Below, piece after piece: positions 25,819-34,472 of a DNA stretch of 64,000 bases (within the stretch, counting starts at the first letter, position 1; every line of letters starts with the position of its first letter). The notes beneath the pieces are model-generated. The model did no database searches. It saw only the letters and a list, made by a program, of their open reading frames with translations, and was not told where the DNA came from. The stretch comes from Deinococcus metalli. GTDB lineage: Bacteria; Deinococcota; Deinococci; Deinococcales; Deinococcaceae. The stretch lies in NCBI RefSeq assembly GCF_014201805.1, contig NZ_JACHFK010000005.1, positions 112,001 to 176,000 on the forward strand, written 5' to 3'. Both the position numbers and the translations under genes were made by a program.

Positions 25819-26382
25819 ATGACCCGTCCCGGCCGCCCGCCTTCCGGCTCCAGAAGCGCCGCGCAGCGGGCGCAGGACGCCGCGCGCGACCGCCTGCCGA
25901 TCCGGGCCGGTATCCAGCCCGAGCAGCCGGTGACCGGGCTGGTCGTGACGCTCTATTCGGACGGCGCGTGCGACACCACCCAGGGGCACGGCGGCTGGGC
26001 CACCATCCTGCGCTACGGCGACAAGGAACTCGTGCTGAGCGGCAACGAGGAGGGCACCACCAACAACCGCATGGAGCTGCGCGGCCTGCTGGAGGGCCTG
26101 CGGACCCTCAAGCGCCCGTGTCAGGTGCGGGTGGTCACGGACAGTCAGTACCTGCGCAAGGCCTTCACGGACGGCTGGATCCTGAAGTGGCAGCGCAACG
26201 GCTGGAAGACCGCCGGGGGTGAACCCGTGAAAAACCGCGACCTGTGGGAGGATCTGATCGCGCTGGCGCACACGCACGCCCTGACGTTCCTGTGGGTCAA
26301 GGGCCACGCGGGTCACGGCGAGAACGAGCGGGTGGACGTCCTGGCGGTGCAGGAACGCAAGAAGCTCCGCGCCGGCGGATGA
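25819..26382 (+). CDS. rnhA: ribonuclease HI
   Basis: 187 aa. The catalytic DEDD set is visible: Asp in LYSDGACD, Glu in NNRMELRG, Asp in VTDSQYL, and Asp in NERVDVLA. GNEEGTTNNRME and WVKGHAGHGENE are classic RNase HI stretches. A basic N-terminal extension of about 45 residues precedes the fold, longer than in the 155-aa E. coli enzyme. It cleaves the RNA strand of RNA-DNA hybrids in the cytoplasm. The start is fixed by the strong leaderless promoter. It is followed by an HD-domain gene with an ATGA overlap. Confidence 0.93.
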   Translation: MTRPGRPPSGSRSAAQRAQDAARDRLPIRAGIQPEQPVTGLVVTLYSDGACDTTQGHGGWATILRYGDKELVLSGNEEGTTNNRMELRGLLEGLRTLKRPCQVRVVTDSQYLRKAFTDGWILKWQRNGWKTAGGEPVKNRDLWEDLIALAHTHALTFLWVKGHAGHGENERVDVLAVQERKKLRAGG

Positions 26383-27032
26383 CGTCTGGCCTGAATGCGG
26401 AGGGCTGGCCGGACGCCCTGACGCGCCGGCCTGCCTTCGCCGGCGACCTGGCCGCCGACGTGGACGCGCTGCTGGCCGCGCACGGCCGTGACGTTACGCG
26501 GGAACACGTGCCGCGGGTGGCGCGCGAGGCCGTGCGCCTGGCCCGTCGCTTCGGGGTCGATGTCGGGGCGGCCCGGACGGCCGCCCTGCTGCACGACGTG
26601 GGCGGCATCGTGCGCCGTGCGGACATGGTGGCCCTGTGCCGTGCGCTGGCCCTGCCAGTCGAGGCCGAGGAGGAGCAGGTGCCCATGCTGCTGCACGCCA
26701 AACTGAGCGTGGTGCTGGCCCGTGAGCGCTACGGCGTGACCGATCCGGCGGCGCTCCAGGCCATCCGGTATCACACGACGCTGCACGCGCGGCCGACCCC
26801 GCTCGATCTGGTCGTGTTCCTGGCGGACAAGCTGGAGTGGGACCAGGGCGGCGTGCCCCCGTACCACGCGGCCCTGAGCGCGGCGCTGGACGGCGGCCTG
26901 GAGGCCGGGGCCCGTTCCATGCTGGCGTGGATGGCGACGCCAGCCGCGCACCTGCTCCTCCCGCACCCGGACCTGCGGGCGGCGTGGGCCGCGTTCGGCA
27001 TCACCCCCGCCGGGCCGGGCCGTTCAGGGTAG
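26379..27032 (+). CDS. HD-domain hydrolase, YqeK-like
   Basis: 217 aa. The HD metal motif LLHDVGG is near residue 75, a following His in LLHAKLS near 108, YHTTLH near 132, and ADKLEWDQ near 150, the order seen in YqeK-type HD hydrolases (diadenosine tetraphosphate or related nucleotide hydrolysis; ADKIE-like motif). The ATG at 26379 overlaps the rnhA stop (ATGA), so the two are translationally coupled. Substrate assignment is tentative. Confidence 0.75.
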   Translation: MTSGLNAEGWPDALTRRPAFAGDLAADVDALLAAHGRDVTREHVPRVAREAVRLARRFGVDVGAARTAALLHDVGGIVRRADMVALCRALALPVEAEEEQVPMLLHAKLSVVLARERYGVTDPAALQAIRYHTTLHARPTPLDLVVFLADKLEWDQGGVPPYHAALSAALDGGLEAGARSMLAWMATPAAHLLLPHPDLRAAWAAFGITPAGPGRSG

Positions 27033-27401
27033 GCGCTCGCGGCGGCGGCCACGTCGAAGATCTGTGCGCCGCTCAGGCCGTAGCTCTGGCGGCCGCGAAG
27101 GTCGCCAGCCGGACCATGCCCAGCCGGCCCCCTCCACGCCAGGCCCGCGCCGTGCTCTGGCCGGGTGGGCGCAGGAGCGGCGCGGGCAGCGGGTCTGCGG
27201 ACTGGGAACGGGGCGGAAGCGGCGGGCGACTGCGGGGGGCAGGCGGACCAGGCGGCCCCGGCACGGGCGGACTGAAGTGCAGGGCGCTGGACCACCGGCA
27301 GTCTACGGACGGTGTGGTTGAGGGGAGGTTGGTGCGGCCGCGCCGCGCTGCGCCATTCGGCGTATCGTGCGCGGCCCCCCGCTCTCCTACGCTGGGGACC
27401 C
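27033..27401. other. intergenic region without a supportable gene
   Basis: About 370 nt of GC-rich sequence between the HD hydrolase and the first MFS gene. Several frames are open but show no ribosome site, family resemblance or hydrophobic pattern. It ends with TACGCT, the -10 box of the MFS gene. Confidence 0.5.
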
Positions 27402-28748
27402 GTGACGACGCCGCGTTCCGACTCCGCTCCGGCCGACGGCTGGCGCACGTTCCTGTGGCTGTGGAGTTCCCAGGCCATCAGCGTGCTGGGGTCCGCCGTG
27501 GCGGGCTTTGCGTTCACCATCTACCTCACGCAGACGCGCTTTCCGCTGGCCGCCCAGAAACCCCAGCTGGCCGCCGCGCTGTCGCTGACCGCCCTGGCGT
27601 GGACGCTCGCCGCGACCGTCACGGCGCCGCTGGCGGGCACGTGGACCGACCGGCACGACCGGCGGCGGATCATGCTCATGTGCGACGTGCTGGGCGCGGG
27701 CCTCACGCTGCTGCTGATGGCGCTGCTGCTGCGCGCCGACACGCCCCTGTGGGTGCTGGTGCTCACGTCCGGGCTGATGGGCGTGGTGTCCACGTTCCAC
27801 GGCTCGGCCTTCGACGCGAGCTACACCAGCCTGGTGCCGCGCGCGAGACTGCCCCGCGCCAACGGCCTGATGCAGACCATCTGGAGCGCGTCAGGGCTGG
27901 TCGGCCCGGCCGCCGCCGCGCTGCTGATCGGGGTGCCCGCCGTGCTGCGGGACCACGGCGGCCCCCCGTGGATCGCGGGGCTGCGTGACGGCGTGCCCTT
28001 CGCGTACGCCGTGGACGGCGCGAGTTTCCTGCTGGCCGCGCTGGTGCTGTCGCGGCTGCATGTGCCCTCGCCCGCCCGGCCGGCGGACACCGGGGACCGC
28101 AGCTTCCGGCAGGACATGACCTTCGGCTGGCGCTTCATCGGGGCGCGGCGGCCCCTGCTGGCCCTGCTGCTCACCTTTGCGGTCGCCAACCTGTGCGGCA
28201 GCGGCCTGGGGGTGCTCGAACCCCTGCTGGTGAAGTTCAGCCTCGCGGACGACTGGACCGCGCGCGGCAGTTCCTTCCAGGCGGCGCTGGCCACGCTGGG
28301 CATCGTTCAGAGCGTGGGCGGCGTCCTGGGCGGCGTGATCATCAGCACGTGGGGCGGCCTGCGGCGCGTGCGCGTGCTGGGCGTGTTGGTGCCGATGGTG
28401 GTCTCGGGCGTCGCCCTGATCGCCCTGGGCCTGAGCGGCACCGTGCTCGCGGCCAGCCTCGCGCTCTTCGTGAGCGGCGTGATGCTGCCCGCCATGAACG
28501 CGCACTCGCAGAGCATCTGGCAGTCGCAGGTGCCCACGCACATGCAGGGCCGCGTGTTCAGCGTCCGGCGCCTGATCGCGCAGTTCACCACGCCCGCCAG
28601 CGCCGCCCTGGCCGGGCTGCTGGCCGCCCAGTACCCGCCCGGCGGCGTGCTGGTCGCGGCCGGCGCGCTGTACGCCGCGGTGGCCGCCCTGCAACTCCTC
28701 AACCCCAGCCTGCGCCCACTGGGCGACGCGCCCGCTCCCACGTCCTAG
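27402..28748 (+). CDS. MFS transporter, tandem copy 1
   Basis: 448 aa starting at GTG 27402, chosen because TACGCT lies 8 nt upstream and the first helix (LWLWSSQAISVLGSAVAGFAF) follows in a normal MFS position. About twelve helices, with the loop 2-3 motif GTWTDRHDRRR, and RLPRANGLMQTIWSASGLVGPA near helix 5, typical of the MFS_3 (enterobactin/macrolide exporter-like) subfamily. The adjacent downstream gene is a close paralog. Confidence 0.88.
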   Translation: MTTPRSDSAPADGWRTFLWLWSSQAISVLGSAVAGFAFTIYLTQTRFPLAAQKPQLAAALSLTALAWTLAATVTAPLAGTWTDRHDRRRIMLMCDVLGAGLTLLLMALLLRADTPLWVLVLTSGLMGVVSTFHGSAFDASYTSLVPRARLPRANGLMQTIWSASGLVGPAAAALLIGVPAVLRDHGGPPWIAGLRDGVPFAYAVDGASFLLAALVLSRLHVPSPARPADTGDRSFRQDMTFGWRFIGARRPLLALLLTFAVANLCGSGLGVLEPLLVKFSLADDWTARGSSFQAALATLGIVQSVGGVLGGVIISTWGGLRRVRVLGVLVPMVVSGVALIALGLSGTVLAASLALFVSGVMLPAMNAHSQSIWQSQVPTHMQGRVFSVRRLIAQFTTPASAALAGLLAAQYPPGGVLVAAGALYAAVAALQLLNPSLRPLGDAPAPTS

Positions 28749-28810
28749 CGGGCGTTCACGGACGCACGTGGGCTCCCGACCACGCCGGTTGTGACATAGC
28801 CTGGACGGCA

Positions 28811-30178
28811 ATGACCGTTCCGTCTCCCGCACCCGGGCGCCTCGACGGCGGCTGGCGCACCTTCCAGTGGCTGTGGGGCTCGCAGGCCCTGAGTGTGCTC
28901 GGCGGCGCCCTCAGCGGCTTCGCCATCAACATCTACCTCGTGCAGACGCGCTTCGCGCTGCCCGGCCAGCACGCCGAACTCGCCGCGGCGCTGTCCCTGA
29001 TCCTGCTCGCGTGGGGCCTGACCACCATCCTCGGCGCGCCGCTGGCCGGCGCCCTCGCCGACCGCTGGGACCGGCGCCGCATGATGCTCACCGCCAACGC
29101 CCTGAACGCCGTCCTGATGCTGCTGGGCGTCCTGATGCTCACGGCGATCACGCCGCCCGTGTGGCTGCTCGTGCTGTTCACCGCCGCCGAGGGCGCCCTG
29201 GCCGCCCTGCACTCGGCCGCCTTCGATACCAGCTACGCCACCCTGGTGCCCCGCGAACACCTGCCCCGCGCGAATGGCATGATGCAGACCCTCAGCAGCG
29301 GCGCTGGCGTGATCGGCCCCGGTCTGGGCGCCCTGGTCATCGGCCTGCCCGCCCTGGCGCGTGACGGGGGCGGCCCCGCGTGGCTCGCGGCGCAGGCCGA
29401 CGGCGTGCCGCTGGCGCTGTACCTCGACGCCGTGACCTTCGCCGTGGCCGCGCTGGTGCTGCGGCATCTGCACATTCCCACGCCACTGCGCCGCGACGCC
29501 GGACCTGGCCGCCCCAGCCTGGCGCGGGACATGACCTACGGCTGGACGTTCATCCTCGCGCAGCCCGCCCTGCTGAACCTGCTGCTCACCTTCACGCTGT
29601 TCAACTTCCTCACCGTCGGCGCCAGCGTCCTGCGGCCCCTGCTGCTCGGCTCCACCCTTGCCGGCGACGTGGGCGCCCACTGGACCCCCAGCAGCGCCCT
29701 GGCGGCCATGCTCACCACCCTCAGTCTCGGCAGCGTGCTCGGCGGCGTGATCATCAGCACATGGGGCGGCCTGAGACAGCGCCGCACGCTCGGCATCCTG
29801 CTGCCCATGGCCGTCGCCGGCCTCGCCCAGGCGCTCAGTGGCGCCGCCGGCAGCGTGCTCCTCGCCTGCGCCGCCCTGGGCCTCTCCGGCCTGATGGTGC
29901 CCGCCATCGCCGCCCACTCCATGAGCATCTGGCAATCCCGCGTGCCGCTGGAGGTGCAGGGCCGCGTGTTCAGCGTCCGCCGTCTGCTGGCCCAGTTCAC
30001 CAGCCCCCTGAGCACCGCCGCCGCCGGCCTCGTCGCTGCCCACCTCTCCAGCGGCGCCGCGCTGCACTGGGCCGGCCTGGGCGTGACCGTCCTCGCCGCC
30101 GCGCAGCTCTTCAACCCCGCCCTGCGGTCCCTCGACGCGCCCGCGCCCTCCATCCCGCCGGACCCCGCGACCACGTGA
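28811..30178 (+). CDS. MFS transporter, tandem copy 2
   Basis: 455 aa. TAGCCT ends 8 nt before the ATG. It shares long identical or near-identical blocks with the preceding gene, for example GGWRTF, LPRANGMMQT, VLGGVIISTWGGLR, IAAHSMSIWQS and QGRVFSVRRL, so the pair is a tandem duplication. Loop 2-3 is GALADRWDRRR. Each copy has its own promoter, so the two may be expressed under different conditions. Substrate unknown. Confidence 0.88.
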   Translation: MTVPSPAPGRLDGGWRTFQWLWGSQALSVLGGALSGFAINIYLVQTRFALPGQHAELAAALSLILLAWGLTTILGAPLAGALADRWDRRRMMLTANALNAVLMLLGVLMLTAITPPVWLLVLFTAAEGALAALHSAAFDTSYATLVPREHLPRANGMMQTLSSGAGVIGPGLGALVIGLPALARDGGGPAWLAAQADGVPLALYLDAVTFAVAALVLRHLHIPTPLRRDAGPGRPSLARDMTYGWTFILAQPALLNLLLTFTLFNFLTVGASVLRPLLLGSTLAGDVGAHWTPSSALAAMLTTLSLGSVLGGVIISTWGGLRQRRTLGILLPMAVAGLAQALSGAAGSVLLACAALGLSGLMVPAIAAHSMSIWQSRVPLEVQGRVFSVRRLLAQFTSPLSTAAAGLVAAHLSSGAALHWAGLGVTVLAAAQLFNPALRSLDAPAPSIPPDPATT

Positions 30179-30245
30179 GCGCTCCGGCGCCGCCGGTCCA
30201 CAGCCCATCACGAATGGCTCGCGCTTCACGCGTAAACTCAGGGAC

Positions 30246-31274
30246 GTGCTCGTCATCCGCCTCCTGACCATGCTCCTCGGCCTGCTCGTCGGTCTCGGAG
30301 CTGGACGCGCCCTGGCCGCCATCCAACCCCAGGAACTCGGCTATGTCAACACCCTGAGCCTGATGCTCGCCGGCCTGCTCACCGCGCTGCTCTTCGCGCC
30401 CCGCGCCGAACGCTTCGGCCTGCACTACACCACCCGCCTGGGCCGCTGGTACGCCGCGCTCTCGCCCCGCACGGTCGCCGCCGCCACCGTCGGCATGGTC
30501 GTCGCCCTGCTCCTCAGCGTGCTGCTCGGCAGCCTGCTGCAAAGCCTGCCCTTCTACACCTGGGTGTGGAGCCTGGCCGTGACCGCGCTGCTCAGCGTAT
30601 TTTTCGTCAACTACGCTACCAGCCACGCCGACGCCTTCGGCCTGCTCGCCTTCCCGCAGCTGCGCCGCAAACCCGGCAGCAAACTGCTGGACTCCAGCGT
30701 CATCATCGACGGCCGCATCCTCGACCTCGCCCGCAGCGGCCTGCTCGAAGGCGAACTCGTCGCCCCGGCGTTTATCCTGCGCGAACTCCAGGCGCTGAGC
30801 GACAGCGCCGACCCCCAGAAACGCACCCGCGGCAAACGCGGCCTGAGCATCCTCGAGGAGATGCGCGACCTCGGCCCCCTGCGCGTCGAGGACTGGGACG
30901 ACCCCAGCCTGCCTGGCGCGGACGACAAACTCATCCGCCTGGCGCGTGAAACCGGCGCCCGCATCCTCACCAACGACGGCAACCTCGGCAAGATCGCCCG
31001 CCTGCACGACGTCCAGACCATCAACATCCACGAGATCGCCGTGGCCCTGCGCCCCCAGGTGCAGGCCGGCGACCCTCTCACCATCACCATCAGCAAGAGC
31101 GGCCAGCAGGCCGGACAGGGCGTCGGCTACCTCGACGACGGCACCATGGTCGTCGTTGAGGACGGCCTCAAGCACCGCGGCAAGGCCGTGCGGGTGCAGG
31201 TCGTGAACAACGTGCAGACCAGCGTGGGGCGGATGATCTTCGCGCGGGTGGACCGGGAGGAAGCGGCGGTCTAG
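30246..31274 (+). CDS. PIN/TRAM-domain membrane protein (YacL-like)
   Basis: 342 aa. GTG 30246 follows TAAACT by 7 nt. Four N-terminal helices (within residues 1-130) are followed by a PIN ribonuclease-like domain beginning at KLLDSSVIIDGRI (about 145-157), with DDKLIRLA and LTNDGNLGK acidic sites, and a C-terminal TRAM domain (about 275-335; GQQAGQGVGYLDDGTMVVVE). All main acidic residues of the PIN fold appear present. The YacL family is a membrane-attached putative RNase or nucleic-acid binding protein. Confidence 0.92.
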   Translation: MLVIRLLTMLLGLLVGLGAGRALAAIQPQELGYVNTLSLMLAGLLTALLFAPRAERFGLHYTTRLGRWYAALSPRTVAAATVGMVVALLLSVLLGSLLQSLPFYTWVWSLAVTALLSVFFVNYATSHADAFGLLAFPQLRRKPGSKLLDSSVIIDGRILDLARSGLLEGELVAPAFILRELQALSDSADPQKRTRGKRGLSILEEMRDLGPLRVEDWDDPSLPGADDKLIRLARETGARILTNDGNLGKIARLHDVQTINIHEIAVALRPQVQAGDPLTITISKSGQQAGQGVGYLDDGTMVVVEDGLKHRGKAVRVQVVNNVQTSVGRMIFARVDREEAAV

Positions 31275-31633
31275 GAGGGGGGGTCGTCGCGGGTGGCTCC
31301 ACCTCCTAGCTCCCTATCCATCAAGAGGCCGGGGGCGCTGCGCTTGGTACGTGGTCGCCATCTTGTTCTGACCGGCCTGACACGAGGTCTCGTTGGCGTG
31401 TGGCCGCGTGTCTGCCTCGTGCAGTCACGCCGCCAGCGCCCGCGCGCTTCGCGCCCATGAGCGAGTGGGCCGACGTCATCCGAGCACAAGGAGCGAGGGG
31501 CCGTCCCCGAGCGGATGGGACCACTGGCGACGGCTTTCGGTCAGGCGCAGCGTGGGACGCTCCGGCTTTCGACCCTTCCGTGCTGGGTGGATGGTTTTCT
31601 GCCGGGCCAGATCGTCCGGCCCGCCTTGCTCCC
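31275..31633. other. intergenic region between convergent genes, no supportable gene
   Basis: About 360 nt between the PIN/TRAM gene and sbcC. Short open frames on both strands lack ribosome sites or recognisable products. A GGGCC/GGCCC stem lies near 31604-31622 just beyond the sbcC stop and could help end transcription. Confidence 0.45.
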
Positions 31634-34375
31634 TTACCCGTCGATCCGGTGGACGCTGCTGCCGGCGATGCTCTTGGTGACGAGCAGGCGGCTGGGCAGG
31701 CGTTCGGACAGGCTCTCGACGTGGGTGACGACGCCGACCATGCGGCCCTGCGTGCGCAGGTTTTCCAGCGCGCCGGCCACGGCTTCCAGGGCCTGCGGGT
31801 CGAGGGTGCCGAAGCCCTCGTCGAGGAACAGGGCGCCCAGCACGCGGTTCCCGGCGAGGTAGTCGCTCAGGGCGATGGCCAGGGACAGCGACGCGAGGAA
31901 GGTCTCGCCGCCGGAGAGGGTCTTGACGCCGCGCACCTCGCCGGCGTTCCACAGGTCCTGCACCACGTAGTCGCCGCCTGCCAGGGCGAGGCGGTAGCGG
32001 CCGTCGCTGATCTCGTGCAGCAGGATGCCGGCGCGGGTCAGGAGCTGCGCCTCGACCTCGGCGAGGAGGAACTGCTGGAACTCGTTGGTCTTCAGGGTGG
32101 TGGTCAGCGTCTGCCACGTGTCGTAGTGCCGCGAGGCGGCGGCGGCGCGCACCTCGATGTCGGCCTTGCGCTCCAGGCGCCCCTTCATCTGCCGTTCCTG
32201 TTCGGCCAGAACGCCGGAACGCTCGCGGGTGGCGCTCAGGGCGGCGTCCGTGGCGATCAGGTCGCGGCTGACCTGGTCGAGCTGCGCCGGGTCGAAGGGC
32301 GCGGCGCCTAGCTGCCGGTCGAGGTCGGCGAGCGCGGCCTGCTGCTGCGCGACCTGCGCGCTGTACGTGCGGGCCGCTTCCTCCAGTGCGGCGATCTCGT
32401 TTTCCGGGAGGGCGGCGGCGCGGGCCTGCGCGGCGTCCAGGGTCAGCGCGGCCAGGGCCGTGTCGAGCGCGGCCTGCGCGTGCATGGCCTCGCTCTGGCG
32501 GGCGGCGGCGTTCGTCTGTGCGGCGGCCAGGGTGGCGTTCGCGGCGGCGACGTCGCCCTGCGTGCGCGCCAGCTGGGCCTGCGCGTCCTGCACGCCCTGA
32601 CGGACCGCCCGGATGCGCTCCAGGGCCTCGCGGCGCTGCCCGGCGGGGTCGCTGCCCGCGGCACGTACCCGGGCGGCCAGCGACGCCAGCAGGCGCAGCG
32701 CGTCCGTGGACGGGTCGCCTTGGATGCGGGCCTCGGCGGCCCGGTTGTCCTCTTCCTCGGCCGTCAGCTGCTCCTCGGTGTCGGCCACGGTCAGGGCGCG
32801 TTCGGCCGTGACCTTCTTCAGGTGGTCGATCTGGAGGGTGTTCTCCTTGTACAGCAGCAGGCGGCCCTCGAGTTCCGCCTTGGCGGTCTCGGCGGCGCGT
32901 TCCAGGGCGGCCATGTTCACGGTCTCGCCCGGGGGGACATCGCGCACGATCTGCTCGCACAGGGGGCACGGTTCCCCGGCGTGCAGGTGCGCGCGGTAAG
33001 CGGCGATGCCCGCGTGCGTCCGGGCGGCGCGCTGCGCGTCCTCGGCGTGCTGGTAGGCGGCGCGCGCCGATCGGCCCTCCTGCTGCACCCGCGCCTGGGC
33101 GTGTTCCAGCTCGGTCAGGCGGGCCAGTTCAGCGGCCTGGGTTTCCTTCAGGGCCGTGAAGCCCACGCGGCGGGCCGTCAGCTTCACGCGGTCCTGCTTG
33201 ACCTTCTCCAGCTTTTGGGCCGCCTCGCGCGCCGCGAAGAAGGCGTCCTCGTCCCACGGCAGGGGTTGCGGGTGCGTGGTCTGCGGGGTGCCGCCCCCGC
33301 GCCGCAGGCGGGCCGCGTCGGCCTCGGCGTCCTTGAGGGTCTCGGCGCGCGCCTCCAGCTCCGGGATCTGCGCCTCGGCCGTGTGGGCAGCGCTCAGGGC
33401 ACCCTCGGCGCGGCGGACGGCCTGAGCGGCCGCGTCCGCCTGCGCCTGCGCGCGGGCCAGCTCGCGGGCCTCGCGGTCCTGCGCGATACGGGCGCGCTCG
33501 GCGGCGTCCAGCAGCGGCAGCACCCCCGCCACGCGCCGGGCGCGCACGGCCCGCTGCGCGCCGTCCTGCACGCTGAGCGCCCGCGCGTGCAGGGCGTTCA
33601 GGCGGCGGGCCGTGTCCTCGCGCTGCCGCCAGATCTTCTCCAGGTCGCGCAGGCGTGTCAGGGCCGTCTGGAGGCGCTCACGCTCGTCGGTCAGGCGCTC
33701 GGCCTCGCCGCTCAGCGCCTCGCGCTCCCCGCGCAGCTCGGCCAGCGCCTGCGCCGTGACATCCGCGTACTCGCTGAGCAGCACGGCGTTCAGGCTGGCC
33801 GACTCAGACTTCAGCTCCTTGGCCCGGTCTGACGCGACGCGCTGCATCACCTGGACGTGCTCCAGGCCGGTCAGTTCGCCCAGCAGCGCCTGCCGGTCGG
33901 CGGGCTTGCCCAGCAGCAGCCGCGAGAACTCGCCCTGCGGCAGCATCACGCTGCGGCGGAAGGTGTCGAAATCCAGGCCCACGGCCCTGCGGATGCGCTC
34001 CGAGATGCCCTTGACGCCCCCGCTGCCCTCCGAGAGGTTCGTCCAGCGGCCCTGGTCATCCAGATGCTCGAAACGCACCTCGTTCTCGGCCTGCTTGCGG
34101 CCCTTGGTGCGCGACGCGCGGTACGTCACGCCGCTCACCTCGAAGGTCAGGCTGGCCGACAGTCCCCGCTCGCCCTGCGAGATCAGCGCGTCCAGGCCCG
34201 CGCCGCCCAGCCGCGCCGTCTGCCCGTACAGCGCGAACGTCATCGCGTCCAGCAGGCTGGACTTGCCGCTCCCGGTCGGTCCGACCAGCGCGAACAGCTC
34301 CAGATCGGCAAAATCCAGCGTCGTGAACTGCCGGAAGGCCGTGAAGCCCTGGACCTCCAGCTTCAGCGGCCGCAT
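31634..34375 (-). CDS. sbcC: SbcC nuclease complex ATPase
   Basis: 913 aa, the usual SbcC/Rad50 length in Deinococcus. Walker A GPTGSGKSS near residue 32, long heptad-rich coiled coils on either side, the zinc hook GEPCPLCEQIV near residue 485, and the C-terminal half-ATPase with LSGGETFLASLSLAIAL signature and FLDEGFGTLD Walker B. ATG 34375 follows GGAGGAG; upstream in-frame codons lack such a site. With SbcD it cuts DNA hairpins and blocked ends in double-strand break repair. Confidence 0.95.
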   Translation of the reverse strand: MRPLKLEVQGFTAFRQFTTLDFADLELFALVGPTGSGKSSLLDAMTFALYGQTARLGGAGLDALISQGERGLSASLTFEVSGVTYRASRTKGRKQAENEVRFEHLDDQGRWTNLSEGSGGVKGISERIRRAVGLDFDTFRRSVMLPQGEFSRLLLGKPADRQALLGELTGLEHVQVMQRVASDRAKELKSESASLNAVLLSEYADVTAQALAELRGEREALSGEAERLTDERERLQTALTRLRDLEKIWRQREDTARRLNALHARALSVQDGAQRAVRARRVAGVLPLLDAAERARIAQDREARELARAQAQADAAAQAVRRAEGALSAAHTAEAQIPELEARAETLKDAEADAARLRRGGGTPQTTHPQPLPWDEDAFFAAREAAQKLEKVKQDRVKLTARRVGFTALKETQAAELARLTELEHAQARVQQEGRSARAAYQHAEDAQRAARTHAGIAAYRAHLHAGEPCPLCEQIVRDVPPGETVNMAALERAAETAKAELEGRLLLYKENTLQIDHLKKVTAERALTVADTEEQLTAEEEDNRAAEARIQGDPSTDALRLLASLAARVRAAGSDPAGQRREALERIRAVRQGVQDAQAQLARTQGDVAAANATLAAAQTNAAARQSEAMHAQAALDTALAALTLDAAQARAAALPENEIAALEEAARTYSAQVAQQQAALADLDRQLGAAPFDPAQLDQVSRDLIATDAALSATRERSGVLAEQERQMKGRLERKADIEVRAAAASRHYDTWQTLTTTLKTNEFQQFLLAEVEAQLLTRAGILLHEISDGRYRLALAGGDYVVQDLWNAGEVRGVKTLSGGETFLASLSLAIALSDYLAGNRVLGALFLDEGFGTLDPQALEAVAGALENLRTQGRMVGVVTHVESLSERLPSRLLVTKSIAGSSVHRIDG

Positions 34376-34472
34376 TGGGGCTCCTCCGCAGCGCGGATGG
34401 GTGATGGGTGCTGGAGGATGGGAACGAGCCCATCTTTTTCCATCTTCCATCCTCTCTCCTCCATCCTCCCCC
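34376..34472 (-). repeat. imperfect GATGG-type repeats between sbcD and sbcC
   Basis: In this 97-nt spacer the minus strand repeats GGATGG/GATGGA/GATGGG at short intervals (GAGGATGG, AGAGGATGG, AAGATGG, AAAGATGGG, then CCATC copies in the opposite sense), a purine-rich run unlike the surrounding sequence. It ends in the sbcC ribosome site. Confidence 0.5.

Noticed and set aside
31271..31524. Short minus-strand frames beyond the sbcC stop
   Set aside because: Arg/Pro/Thr-rich, no ribosome site or family; treated as noncoding.
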